Positions 10,175 to 21,359 of a DNA stretch of 64,000 bases are shown here, one piece after another. The stretch covers positions 1,054,001 to 1,118,000 of the forward strand of contig JAGKQI010000105.1 of assembly GCA_018806915.1 (NCBI GenBank). The letters are read 5' to 3'. The stretch is from Phytophthora colocasiae (Eukaryota; Oomycota; Peronosporomycetes; Peronosporales; Peronosporaceae). The notes beneath the pieces are model-generated. The model made no database searches, was not told where the DNA came from, and saw nothing but the letters and a program-made list of their open reading frames with translations. The translations under genes were made by a program, and so were the position numbers. Every line of letters starts with the position of its first letter. The first letter of the stretch is position 1.

Positions 10175-12891
10175 ATGGTGCGACTAGTGGATTATTTTGT
10201 GGAGGTGGCTGCAGAGCCAACAGGTAAATGACTATTAGGAAGTATATTGTGTCTGTAGTGCTGTGACTTATATGGTGCTTGATCCTCGCAGGGCAACAGC
10301 AGAGCGAGGACTTTGAGCGGAAAATTGTGACTAGGATCCCTTCGAGAGACCATCCAGACTTCGCTCTGCCTGACGGTGTGCCTTATGTACGTTTACAGAT
10401 AGAGTTGTGAATGAGGTGGTTGTAATATTCTATTGTTTTTTACTAGTTCTGCATCCCGGAGAGTAAGGCGTTCTTCAATCCGTCGGTTTACGAACGCAAA
10501 CCTACCTTCTTCTCCTTTATATTGACGGGGGGAGATGGGGACCATGCCTATGGGTTCGCATTACACTTCTTCGAGAAATACACAACTACTGGTGTGTTGC
10601 TTCACTGGGTGGGAGCATTAATGTCCAGCCTAATGATATGCTTTGTGTCGCTGCAGCTTCGGACTGGAGACCTCGAGTACTCTGTTTAATCTCTCATCAC
10701 CCATTCTTCTCTCTCTTCAAGGAGATTGTCAGGTACTCTACTGTACTGTGATAGGATGGAGATATTTGTGCTAACGACTCACTTACTTATCAGCTGGATG
10801 TATCGAAGTCGGTATTTAAAGACGGAAGGTTCACTCGTACAAACCAAGATCGCTTACGCCTCTGAGGACTGCAGCTGGTTCCTCTCACCTCGACACGCAG
10901 CCCTTACGTTACCGGTCGAGGAGAAACAGAATTTCAGCAGCAACAGAGGATTCACAACGTCTGACTGGAGAAAAGATGACGACAATGAGAACACTACATG
11001 TAACCGTTTCGTCGATCAGCTTATCCGGAACACAAGCCAACCACTTCCAGGCAGAGTCTTCGACATTCAAATGCACGGACGGCATTTCTTTAGCTACCAC
11101 TTGCAACGAGGAAAGGCTGCGCATCTAGACGACTACTGCTTTCAGATGCTGTTTCAGTGTTTGAGTCTCACCAAGATCATCTACATCGTCAACTGCTTAC
11201 TTCTTGAACAGCGTGTGCTGGTTCACTCTAATGTACGACGCTGTGTTTCTTTTGTTTGGATTAACCTCGTTATTAATGCTTCGAATGATTCTAGCACCAA
11301 GGTTTACTGACTCCAATTTGCGAGGCACTTTGTGCTTTACTGTTTCCGTTCAGTTGGAAACATGTTTTCATCCCGTTCCTGCCAGTGAAGCTGATTGAAT
11401 ATTTGCAGGTGCGAAGGAAACCTGTAGAATTGCGTGACTGTTTGATGCTAACGGTTTCTTTTGTTCCTAGGCACCTGTACCCTACTTTATTGGCCTACAT
11501 ACCAGCTCTTTAGCCACTCGGATCGGAGCTGAGATGTTTGCCTCCTGTGTCGTCGTACATTTGGACAAGGATAAAGTCGTATCTCCTATCTACTCGCGAG
11601 TCGATGACTATCCTGTCGATTTTGTTTTACCTCGATTACCGTCCGTAGAAGTGACCGCTCTTCTTGAGTCGCTTGAGGACATCGTTCCGAGGCCGATTGG
11701 AGATACTCGTCCTACTACTCCAGAATTTCCCCACCAGGAATTCAAGACAGTTAATGAAGTTGAGCTGACGTTTGATGAAGGACCGGTATGTATTCGACTG
11801 TTGGTTGTGCTTATCACGTTAGCTCTCAACTAACATTTGTGTATGTGAAGCTTGGAATCACCTTCGAGTCTACGCATCTTCGTCTTTTGGCAGCCAGTAA
11901 GTTCAATCCAGAGCAGCAGTTGGGGGGATCTGCAGTTGTGAAGGCTCTTCCACGGCTTCGCAATGGACTAGCAGGACCGGCAGAGCGCTCCGGACTAATA
12001 TCCGCAGGGAGTTTTCTGATTGGGATCAATGGTCAGTCCACATTGGATCTGACGTTCGAAGAAACGATCGACTTTGTACGTCGTGCAAACCGTCCGATCC
12101 GCCTACGGTTCCTGAATGCGACGCTCCCTTACGAGAATGCCTGCCATTTTGCAGAACGACTGCAGGCGTTGTCCCTGGTTTCGGCCCTGCAAACAATGCA
12201 CGAAAACCAGTTGCTTCCGTGGGTGGACACGCTGCGTGGGGCCTTTGCCGCAATGTTCAGTAGTATTTTCGCTGACTATCGCCGATACATTGACGTTCAC
12301 CACCAAGACTCGGGCACGATGGGTACGTTGGGCCCACAACATGCACTTCCGACGCCAGAAGAGTATGGCCGATTGCGACGTCGTTCTTCAGCGCTCGCTC
12401 TGTTCGTGCAGTTCGACTACAGCTCCTTCTGTAACGCAGTGCCAGCGAACCGACGGTTCCTGCGCGAATTCACGCAGACACAATGCTTTGCAGACTTCCT
12501 CAACGAGAGTGTGATCGGGACGACTACCTCACGTTCTCGTGGTGCTTGCAACCCGTTAGAACTTTTCCAGGAGTGCATCCACCTAATTCACGAGTCGAGC
12601 GACGGGAGGGCGGCAGTCAGGCTTCTGTTCGAACGGGACAGTTCAGTTGTGGAGTCCAAGGTGTTGGAACTGTCAGTAACCTCGACCGAAGGTGACGTCG
12701 AGGGTGACTCATGCAAAACTGATCCAATCGAAATACGGTCCAGCTTCGACCGCACTAGTACAAGCTCTACAGGGGAAGCAGGGCATAATGAATCACCCGT
12801 TTCAAGTTCCCCTTCCTCGTCGTCGGAGGAGCATGTTAGTCGTAAGAAGCAGTCAGTTTTGGATGGCCCAGAGCAAGCCCCAGAGTCGTAG
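10175..12891 (+). CDS. DENN-domain protein with an embedded PDZ domain (putative Rab GEF)
   Basis: Eight exons: 10175-10223, 10292-10386, 10447-10591, 10657-10732, 10794-11232, 11295-11408, 11471-11785 and 11851-12891. All phases agree, introns are 60-68 nt, and the product is 757 aa. The N-terminal third is uDENN (MVRLVDYFVEVAAE, FFSFILTGGDGDHAYGFALH). cDENN follows (LLTPICEALCALLFPFSWKH, PYFIGLHTSSLATRIGAEM). Exon 8 opens at residue 412 with a PDZ fold: LGITFE carboxylate loop, GPAERSGLISAGSFLIGING, then VRRANRPIRLRFL. A dDENN-like segment comes next (LRREFTQTQCFADFLNES region) and an acidic Ser-rich tail. DENN proteins activate Rab GTPases on membranes; the PDZ suggests tethering to a C-terminal peptide partner. 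Both roles are inferred from family. A PDZ between cDENN and dDENN is unusual to me. Confidence 0.85.
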
Positions 12892-13030
12892 GTCCAAAGG
12901 AACAATCAATGAGTATTTATCAGTCTGTCGGGCGCTTGACTTTTTGATGATGGTGCACCTGGCGAGCGAGTCGGTACTTCAAACAGCGTGAACATTTTAT
13001 TATTATGCATAAATACTAGCAACAATGAAG

Positions 13031-14628
13031 TTAATACGTTCTCCTGGCATTGACAACCTTCTCTCGAAGTCGGGCATCAAGCCCGTTTCCGATCCGCTTC
13101 TTTTCGTCCCGTGAAGTAGAACTGGGTGATAATAATTGTACATGACGCCGAGCATCAAGACGCTCAGACTTCAACGACATCGGACACTTCCAGGACCACT
13201 CACCCTCCGAGTGTGACTGCCACAGCTGATACAGCACCACGATGGCAACGAAGGACAGCACGTTCAGCAGCACACCGAACACCAGCTCCGAAGACGACAC
13301 GAACTGCCACCACGACCTCACAGCCGTCACCAAGAATCCCACCACAGACGTCGACGCTTCAGACGAGCACCGTTCCATGCCGCACGCCGTCTGCGCCTCG
13401 TGCAGTACGCGACCTACACTGCGGATGTTGCCGGAGTCCACCGCACCGCCGTCGTAGTCAGCGAAAATCGTGATCCCGAACACCGACGCACACACCGCCA
13501 GACTCGCCGTCGACAGCGTGGATGTCACGGCCCGCCGCTTGCCAGGCCGCGCCATGGCCAAGTCCACCTCTGCAGTCTGTGGCTCGTCGTCCACTTCCAT
13601 CTTCTGGCCGCTCTCCAGCATATTCAGAGCCACGCAGCTCTGCTCCACCGGCGGAGGCAACGACGCGAACGCAGCAGTCATCTGGTGGCTGCTCGAAGAC
13701 GACGGTGGCTCCTGCTTGAAGCTCGTCACCAGCGAGCGCAGGAACGTGTTCTGGTCCAGCAGCGACTTGTTCTCCGCTCGCAGGCCGGCGATGATGGTCT
13801 GCAGCTCCTGCTCCTTCTTCTTGAGCTCCGACACCTCGGTCGTCAGCATTGAGAGCTGCGCTTTGCGACGCAAACGGCTCTTGTTGGCGCTCTCGCGGTT
13901 CTTCATCTGGCGGATCTCGCGCTTGGACTTTTTGGCGTTCGGGTCATTGTCGGTGGAAGCAGCAGCAGCAGGAGAAGCACAGACGTCGGTGGTTGCTATA
14001 CAAGACGACGGAGAGCTCGCTCCAGGTAAAACCTGCGGCAGCGGCCTCTTCTGGTTGGCGTTGAGTACCGGCGGGAAATAGGCCACAGGCATGGCGTATG
14101 GCAGCGCACCCGGAAACGCTGTGGGTGCTGGCGTTGGCAGCATCTTACTGAGCTGCGTCGGTCTGGCCGTAGTAGAAGATGCAGTCGTATTGGTGCTCTG
14201 GCTATTGCTGTGGTTGTTGCTGCTGCTGGTTCTACATGTAGACATCAATAGCTTCTGGTCGCTGGGCAGAGGCGAATGGGCTGTCATGGAGGAGCTCAGC
14301 AGCGGCATTCTGGCGGCAGGTGACGAGACTGCGTCCATTTCTGAAGAGCAAACCGCCGACTGCTGTTGTACGAAAGCTGGTGGGGGCGTGGACACCTCAG
14401 CATCTGTGTTACCGCCGTCAGTACTCACGGGACTTGGTGGTTGTTGGCTGTTGCTTCTGCTATGGTCGACGTCGCTGTCCATCGAAGGAAAAGGCAGGAG
14501 CTGTGTCTGTTGCAGATGCGTGTCAGCAGTGCGCCATCCGGGTCAAAGTCCAGCAATGGAAGCGCGAAGGTGTCCGTCTCCTGGAACAGGAAATCGTCCA
14601 GTAACAGCTCATCCTCCGGTCGGGCCAT
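13031..14628 (-). pseudogene. frameshifted second copy of the bZIP factor
   Basis: It starts with the same MARPEDELLLDDFLFQETD as copy 1, but 25 bp are deleted after DGALLT. That frame then ends, at residue 67. The rest of the protein stays open from an internal Met (MDSDVDHS, 14482) to a new C-terminus (REKVVNARRTY) beyond the duplication edge: 483 aa with an intact bZIP and both hydrophobic segments. The zipper has Leu where copy 1 has Pro. It is either a pseudogene or an N-terminally truncated factor lacking the acidic region, if translation can begin at 14482. Convergent with the DENN gene. Confidence 0.8.
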
Positions 14629-14958
14629 TTGCTACAGCTACAGGCAGCTACAGACAGCTACAGACAGCTACAGCTAGTGACCTCGATGGTGGAAGAAGTA
14701 ACACGCCGCGACGATGTAGTCAAAACAGTCCGGGCTGTGTACTATCCTGTGCTACATCATACACCGTGGATACAGCATGTCGTAATGAATCATCACTGCT
14801 GATAAACGTATCGGTCAATAGCCTCTCGTCATGCATGAACCGTGTCCAGATGAAATGACCAGATATTTTGAGTTGGCAGACGTTCATTGGATGAAATACA
14901 AAGTGCGTTAATTTCTGTCGTGTTCCGATCATTCTGTCGTGGTATGTTCGCGCTGCAT
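13062..14958. repeat. right arm of the 1.9-kb inverted duplication
   Basis: This is the reverse complement of 6159-8088 at high identity. It lacks 25 bp in the bZIP N-terminal codons and 8 bp in the upstream region, and it carries a few substitutions. The 12892-13061 gap before it is the DENN 3' flank, where nothing is recognised. The arm ends exactly where a perfect 12-bp hairpin begins (14959). Confidence 0.9.
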
Positions 14959-14988
14959 CTGATTGTGTACCCTTTCGTACACAATCAG
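14959..14988. repeat. perfect hairpin at the junction of inverted-duplication arm and tandem array
   Basis: CTGATTGTGTAC and GTACACAATCAG form a 12-bp perfect inverted repeat with a 6-nt spacer (CCTTTC). It sits exactly between the last base homologous to the cyclophilin/bZIP block and the first base of the array unit, so it marks a rearrangement joint and not a gene terminator. Confidence 0.7.
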
Positions 14989-15216
14989 ATTTATTTATTT
15001 GGTGCTCTTGCATTCACAACAATGATTCTTTATCTTTACGTTCGCTCTGCTCTTCTTCGACAGCGTCGACCGAATCTTCCATCTCAAGTGAGTCTCTTGC
15101 ATCCTCCTGCATCCTCCTACATCTCCTTGTCTACGGCTTCAGCTCGGACTCATTTACACTGCAGTCAAGCAGCTTTTGTTCGAGTTCTTCGTCTTGTATT
15201 CAACGTTTTTTTTCGA

Positions 15217-15643
15217 TTCAGTAAACTTGTTTTGCTACATCGCATTATCTTCACTCTTCTTATCTTCTTATCCACTGCGTGCTCGCATCCAGCACTGTGA
15301 GCTGTGTCGGGTCGCCCCGCATTTCAAAAAAGAAAGCTTTTGCTTTCATTTTGCATGTTGAAGAAGGAAGCTTTGCACATTGAAGAAGATCCATGAAAAA
15401 AAAGCAATATTTTTTTAAAGTTCGTAGGATTTCTTTTCTGCATCATTCCCACTAAAAGCTCTACATCGTTGCAAGAAGAAGAAGGAGAATAGGAAGAAGA
15501 AGCATCATTCGTATCTCCTTGTCATAGATAGCTCACTCCGTGCCGTGGATGATCCATCCATCCATCTTGAAGCACTGCGTTTCCTAGAAAAGCATCATTT
15601 CCAACAAAAAAGCAAAACGAAGAAGAAAACCACAGAAGGCGTG
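15217..15643 (+). repeat. invertible segment, copy 1, orientation A
   Basis: Bounded by CGA on the left and TCG on the right. It runs from TTCAGTAAACTTG to GAAGGCGTG. Copies 2-4 carry the same sequence reverse-complemented between the same CGA/TCG boundaries. It contains the uninterrupted GCATGTTGAAGAAGG at about 15353 that is split by the insertion in copy 5. Confidence 0.85.
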
Positions 15644-15926
15644 TCGCGAATGCTATATCATCGACGCAGCCTTTCTCGCTCTCTATTAACCTGAGTATCA
15701 CCCAGTGCCACCAGCATGCACACAGACCCACCAATCAACACGTACCGATTCAAAAACGTTTTGGCGCGTAGCTGCTGAGCGACGGAGCTGCTGAGCTGGC
15801 AGAGCTCATTCTCGAATTTCCTTCGAACCCAGCAAGACGACCTCCAACCAACTCAACCTCCAGCCTTCTCCTCCAGCCTTCTCCTCCGGCTTTCCCCTCC
15901 AGCCTTCCCCTCCAACCTTCGCCAAC

Positions 15927-16751
15927 ATGTCCGTCCGACGCCTCGTGCATCTCTTCGAGAACCGAGTGGTGCCACGCGATATCCCCTCCTGCATCACCGT
16001 CACCAGCCGAGTGGACGTGCGATCGCTCATTGCCAAGTATGACGCCTGGTCTCCGTTCACCGACGATCACGACCAACCTCTCGACGTGGTTCGACCGCTA
16101 CAACCAACCACACAAGAGCTCCACGCCCCAGACCCAACCGAAAGTGCGACGCCTGTGATTGCTCCAGCGACACCAGCCACCACTTCCGACCGAGTGGACG
16201 TGCGATCGCTCATTCATATCGAGACCGCCACCATCTTCGACCGAGGGGACGTGCGATCACGCTTTCAGTTGTCCTCAGCATGGTCTCCTCTCGCCGACGA
16301 TCACAATCAACCGCTCACCAACAATCAAGATGAACTGCTCGCCAACAACCAAGATCAACCGCTCGCCAACAATCAAGATCAACCGCTCGCCAACAATCAA
16401 GACGAACCACTCACCCAGGCCCCACCGCTTCAGCCATTGACAAGTCAACGCCACGTGCTAGTGCCGACCGAACCAGTGACTCAGGGAACGGCAGAACCAG
16501 TGATGGATACTGCTACAACCAAGCTGACGACCTCGAACGTGCCGCTCGTTTTGCCCATCGAGACCTCGACAGAACGCATGCGCGAAGCCACCACCACCGT
16601 CAAGGCAGCGGAGCAACGTCAGGTCCAGGCCACGACACCAAGCCAGAAACTCGTCCCCACAGCGCTTCGCATCCCCACTGCAATTCGAATCCCCACGGCA
16701 GTCCCACTTGTCGCCGCCACGTTTCCACCGGCAACCCCAGGCTGGGGATAG
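15927..16751 (+). CDS. array open frame 1, VDVRSLI-repeat protein, truncated
   Basis: 274 aa beginning MSVRRLVHLFENRVVPRDIP. Internal repeats: RVDVRSLI occurs twice, with a GDVRSRF variant, and D-x-WSP-x-x-DDH-x-QPL occurs twice, followed by an NNQDQPLA short repeat. The frame stops at TPGWG because two bases are missing compared with the other units (GGGGATAG against GGGGTCCAG). I do not recognise a family. The upstream CTCC-rich tract and ATG are conserved in all four units. Codons look used, but the protein could equally be a by-product of a satellite. Confidence 0.5.
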   Translation: MSVRRLVHLFENRVVPRDIPSCITVTSRVDVRSLIAKYDAWSPFTDDHDQPLDVVRPLQPTTQELHAPDPTESATPVIAPATPATTSDRVDVRSLIHIETATIFDRGDVRSRFQLSSAWSPLADDHNQPLTNNQDELLANNQDQPLANNQDQPLANNQDEPLTQAPPLQPLTSQRHVLVPTEPVTQGTAEPVMDTATTKLTTSNVPLVLPIETSTERMREATTTVKAAEQRQVQATTPSQKLVPTALRIPTAIRIPTAVPLVAATFPPATPGWG

Positions 16752-17267
16752 TAGAAGCACCACACACCGCAGCTCGTCCACACCACACCGCGTGTCCCCG
16801 TCGTCTGAAGACAGCAACTTCTCGCCTCTTCTCCTACGAGAACGACCCCAAGTTTCTGAAGCGGAGGGCGGACGCGAAACTGCGTCGAGCTGCAGCAGCG
16901 ACAAAGAGCAGCTCACCGTCTTGGGGGATCTAAAGCAAGCACGACGACTCTCCATCAGTCGCCTACTGTATCATGTTGCTCTTCTAGATTGCATTGTAGA
17001 TGTTGTAGATTAGAGGAGCATTGCACATCTATTTATTTATTTGGTGTTCTTGCATTCACAACAATGATTCTTTATTTTTACGTTCGCTCTGCTCTTCTTC
17101 GACAGCGTCGACCGAATCTTCCATCTCAAGTGAGTCTCCTGCATTCTCCTACATCCTCCTGCATCCTCCTGCATCTCCTTGTCTACGGCTTCAGCTCGGA
17201 CTCATTTACACTGCAGTCAAGCAGCTTTTGTTCGAGTTCTTCTTCTTGTTTTCAACGCTTTTTTCGA

Positions 17268-17687
17268 CACGCCTTCTGTTGTTTTCTTCTTCGTTTTGAT
17301 TTTTGTTGGAAATAATGCTTTTCTAGGAAACGCAGTGCTTCAAGATGGATGGATGGATCATCCACGGCACGGAGTGAGCTATCTATGACAAGGAGATACG
17401 AATGATGTTTCTTCTTCTTCCTCTTCTTCTTTTCTTCTTGCAACGATGTAGAGCTTTTAGTGGGAATGATACCAGAAAAGAAATCCTACGAACTTGAAGA
17501 AATTGCTTTTTTTCTATCGATCTTCTTCAATGTGCAGAACTTCATTCTTCAACATGCAAAATGAAAGCAAAAGCTTTCGAAATGCGGGGCGACCCGACAC
17601 AGCTCACAGCGCTGGATACGAGCACGCAGTGGATAAGAAGATAAGAAGAGTGAAGATAATGCGATGTAGCAAAACAAGTTTACTGAA
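17268..17687 (-). repeat. invertible segment, copy 2, orientation B
   Basis: Reverse complement of the 15217-15643 segment between the same CGA and TCG boundary triplets: CACGCCTTCTG on the left, GTTTACTGAA on the right. Flanking X and Y are not inverted. Confidence 0.85.
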
Positions 17688-17970
17688 TCGCGAATGCTTT
17701 ATCATCGACGCAGTCTTTCTCGCTCTCTATTAACATGAGTATCACCCAGTGCCAACAGCATGCACACAGACCCACCAATCAACACGTACCGATTCAAAAA
17801 CGTTTTGGCGCGTAGCTGCTGAGCGACGGAGCTGCTGAGCTGGCAGAGCTCATTCTCGAATTTCCTTCGAACCCAGCAAGACGACCTCCAACCAACTCAA
17901 CCTCCAGCCTTCTCCTCCAGCCTTCTCCTCCGGCTTTCCCCTCCAGCCTTCCCCTCCAACCTTCGCCAAC

Positions 17971-19059
17971 ATGTCCGTCCGACGCCTCGTGCATCTCTTC
18001 GAGAACCGAGTGGTGCCACGCGATATCCCCTCCTGCATCACCGTCACCAGCCGAGTGGACGTGCGATCGCTCATTGCCAAGTATGACGCCTGGTCTCCGT
18101 TCACCGACGATCACGACCAACCTCTCGACGTGGTTCGACCGCTACAGCCAGCCACACAGGAGCTCCACGCCCCAGCACCGACCGAAAGTGCGACGCCTGC
18201 GATTGCTCCAGCGACACCAGCCACCACTTCCGACCGAGTGGACGTGCGATCGCTCATTCATATCGAGACCGCCACCATCTTCGACCGAGGGGACGTGCGA
18301 TCACGCTTTCAGTTGTCCTCAGCATGGTCTCCTCTCGCTGACGATCACAATCAACCGCTCACCAACAATCAAGATGAACTGCTCGCCAACAACCAAGATC
18401 AACCGCTCGCCAACAATCAAGATCAATCGCTCGCCAACAAGCAAAATCGGCCTCTTGGCCAGGTCCGACCGCTCCAGACAATGACAAGTCAACGCCACGT
18501 GCTAGTGCCGACCGAACCAGTGACTCAGGGAACGGCAGAACCTGTGATGGATACTGCTACAACCAAGCTGACGACCTCGAACGTGCCGCTCGTTTTTGCC
18601 CATCGAGACCTCGACAGAACGCATGCGCGAAGCCACCACCACCGTCAAGGCAGCGGAGCAACGTCAGGTCCAGGCCACGACACCAAGCCAGAAACTCGTC
18701 CCCACAGCGCTTCGCATCCCCACTGCAATTCGAATCCCCATGACAGTCCCACTTGTCGCCGCCACGTTTCCACCGGCAACCCCAGGCTGGGGTCCAGTAG
18801 AAGCACCACACACCGCAGCTCGTCCACACCACACCGCGTGTCCCCGTCGTCTGAAGACAGCAACTTCTCGCCTCTTCTCCTACGAGAACGACCCCAAGTT
18901 TCTGAAGCGGAGGGCGGACGCGAAACTGCGTCGAGCTGCAGCAGCGACAAAGAGCAGCTCACCGTCTTGGGGGATCTAAAGCAAGCACGACGACTCTCCA
19001 TCAGTCGCCTACTGTATCATGTTGCTCTTCTAGATTGCATTGTAGATGTTGTAGATTAG
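17971..19059 (+). CDS. array open frame 2, VDVRSLI-repeat protein with a frame slip
   Basis: 362 aa. Same N-terminal two thirds as unit 1. One extra T in CGTTTTTGCCC (near 18595) moves the reading into another frame, giving a His/Ser-rich tail that ends LYHVALLDCIVDVVD. The frame used by unit 4 stays open here separately as 18596-18979 and ends SSSPSWGI. So either the long tail or the unit-4 tail is the original; I favour unit 4 because its tail (FSYENDPKFLKRRADAKLRR) looks like protein. Function unknown. Confidence 0.45.
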   Translation: MSVRRLVHLFENRVVPRDIPSCITVTSRVDVRSLIAKYDAWSPFTDDHDQPLDVVRPLQPATQELHAPAPTESATPAIAPATPATTSDRVDVRSLIHIETATIFDRGDVRSRFQLSSAWSPLADDHNQPLTNNQDELLANNQDQPLANNQDQSLANKQNRPLGQVRPLQTMTSQRHVLVPTEPVTQGTAEPVMDTATTKLTTSNVPLVFAHRDLDRTHARSHHHRQGSGATSGPGHDTKPETRPHSASHPHCNSNPHDSPTCRRHVSTGNPRLGSSRSTTHRSSSTPHRVSPSSEDSNFSPLLLRERPQVSEAEGGRETASSCSSDKEQLTVLGDLKQARRLSISRLLYHVALLDCIVDVVD

Positions 19060-19313
19060 AGGAGCATTGCACATCTATTTATTTATTTGGTGTTCTTGCA
19101 TTCACAACAATGATTCTTTATTTTTACGTTCGCTCTGCTCTTCTTCGACAGCGTCGACCGAATCTTCCATCTCAAGTGAGTCTCCTGCATTCTCCTACAT
19201 CCTCCTGCATCCTCCTGCATCTCCTTGTCTACGGCTTCAGCTCGGACTCATTTACACTGCAGTCAAGCAGCTTTTGTTCGAGTTCTTCTTCTTGTTTTCA
19301 ACGCTTTTTTCGA

Positions 19314-19734
19314 CACGCCTTCTGTTGTTTTCTTCTTCGTTTTGATTTTTGTTGGAAATAATGCTTTTCTAGGAAACGCAGTGCTTCAAGATGGATGGAT
19401 GGATCATCCACGGCACGGGAGTGAGCTATCTATGACAAGGAGATACGAATGATGTTTCTTCTTCTTCCTCTTCTTCTTTTCTTCTTGCAACGATGTAGAG
19501 CTTTTAGTGGGAATGATACCAGAAAAGAAATCCTACGAACTTGAAGAAATTGCTTTTTTTCTATCGATCTTCTTCAATGTGCAGAACTTCATTCTTCAAC
19601 ATGCAAAATGAAAGCAAAAGCTTTCGAAATGCGGGGCGACCCGACACAGCTCACAGCGCTGGATACGAGCACGCAGTGGATAAGAAGATAAGAAGAGTGA
19701 AGATAATGCGATGTAGCAAAACAAGTTTACTGAA
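19314..19734 (-). repeat. invertible segment, copy 3, orientation B
   Basis: Near-identical to copy 2, same orientation and same CGA/TCG limits. Confidence 0.85.
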
Positions 19735-20016
19735 TCGCGAATGCTTTATCATCGACGCAGTCTTTCTCGCTCTCTATTAACATGAGTATCACCCAGTGCC
19801 AACAGCATGCACACAGACCCACCAATCAACACGTACCGATTCAAAAACGTTTTGGCGCGTAGCTGCTGAGCGACGGAGCTGCTGAGCTGGCAGAGCTCAT
19901 TCTCGAATTTCCTTCGAACCCAGCAAGACGACCTCCAACCAACTCAACCTCCAGCCTTCTCCCCAGCCTTCTCCTCCGGCTTTCCCCTCCAGCCTTCCCC
20001 TCCAACCTTCGCCAAC

Positions 20017-21105
20017 ATGTCCGTCCGACGCCTCGTGCATCTCTTCGAGAACCGAGTGGTGCCACGCGATATCCCCTCCTGCATCACCGTCACCAGCCGA
20101 GTGGACGTGCGATCGCTCATTGCCAAGTATGACGCCTGGTCTCCGTTCACCGACGATCACGACCAACCTCTCGACGTGGTTCGACCGCTACAACCAACCA
20201 CACAAGAGCTCCACGCCCCAGACCCAACCGAAAGTGCGACGCCTGTGATTGCTCCAGCGACACCAGCCACCACTTCCGACCGAGTGGACGTGCGATCGCT
20301 CATTCATATCGAGACCGCCACCATCTTCGACCGAGGGGACGTGCGATCACGCTTTCAGTTGTCCTCAGCATGGTCTCCTCTCGCCGACGATCACAATCAA
20401 CCGCTCACCAACAATCAAGATGAACTGCTCGCCAACAACCAAGATCAACCGCTCGCCAACAATCAAGATCAATCGCTCGCCAACAAGCAAAATCGGCCTC
20501 TTGGCCAGGTCCGACCGCTCCAGACAATGACAAGTCAACGCCACGTGCTAGTGCCGACCGAACCAGTGACTCAGGGAACGGCAGAACCTGTGATGGATAC
20601 TGCTACAACCAAGCTGACGACCTCGAACGTGCCGCTCGTTTTTGCCCATCGAGACCTCGACAGAACGCATGCGCGAAGCCACCACCACCGTCAAGGCAGC
20701 GGAGCAACGTCAGGTCCAGGCCACGACACCAAGCCAGAAACTCGTCCCCACAGCGCTTCGCATCCCCACTGCAATTCGAATCCCCATGACAGTCCCACTT
20801 GTCGCCGCCACGTTTCCACCGGCAACCCCAGGCTGGGGTCCAGTAGAAGCACCACACACCGCAGCTCGTCCACACCACACCGCGTGTCCCCGTCGTCTGA
20901 AGACAGCAACTTCTCGCCTCTTCTCCTACGAGAACGACCCCAAGTTTCTGAAGCGGAGGGCGGACGCGAAACTGCGTCGAGCTGCAGCAGCGACAAAGAG
21001 CAGCTCACCGTCTTGGGGGATCTAAAGCAAGCACGACGACTCTCCATCAGTCGCCTACTGTATCATGTTGCTCTTCTAGATTGCATTGTAGATGTTGTAG
21101 ATTAG
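20017..21105 (+). CDS. array open frame 3, VDVRSLI-repeat protein with a frame slip
   Basis: 362 aa, almost identical to unit 2 including the extra T and the ANKQNRPLGQV variant. It carries PTTQELHAPDPTES as in units 1 and 4 where unit 2 has PATQELHAPAPTES, so it is a mosaic of unit types. Function unknown. Confidence 0.45.
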   Translation: MSVRRLVHLFENRVVPRDIPSCITVTSRVDVRSLIAKYDAWSPFTDDHDQPLDVVRPLQPTTQELHAPDPTESATPVIAPATPATTSDRVDVRSLIHIETATIFDRGDVRSRFQLSSAWSPLADDHNQPLTNNQDELLANNQDQPLANNQDQSLANKQNRPLGQVRPLQTMTSQRHVLVPTEPVTQGTAEPVMDTATTKLTTSNVPLVFAHRDLDRTHARSHHHRQGSGATSGPGHDTKPETRPHSASHPHCNSNPHDSPTCRRHVSTGNPRLGSSRSTTHRSSSTPHRVSPSSEDSNFSPLLLRERPQVSEAEGGRETASSCSSDKEQLTVLGDLKQARRLSISRLLYHVALLDCIVDVVD

Positions 21106-21359
21106 AGGAGCATTGCACATCTATTTATTTATTTGGTGTTCTTGCATTCACAACAATGATTCTTTATTTTTACGTTCGCTCTGCTCTTCTTCGACAGCGT
21201 CGACCGAATCTTCCATCTCAAGTGAGTCTCCTGCATTCTCCTACATCCTCCTGCATCCTCCTGCATCTCCTTGTCTACGGCTTCAGCTCGGACTCATTTA
21301 CACTGCAGTCAAGCAGCTTTTGTTCGAGTTCTTCTTCTTGTTTTCAACGCTTTTTTCGA

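Noticed and set aside
15750..16955. Minus-strand frames in each array unit
   Set aside because: They recur with the unit but lie opposite the better plus-strand frame and show no motif.
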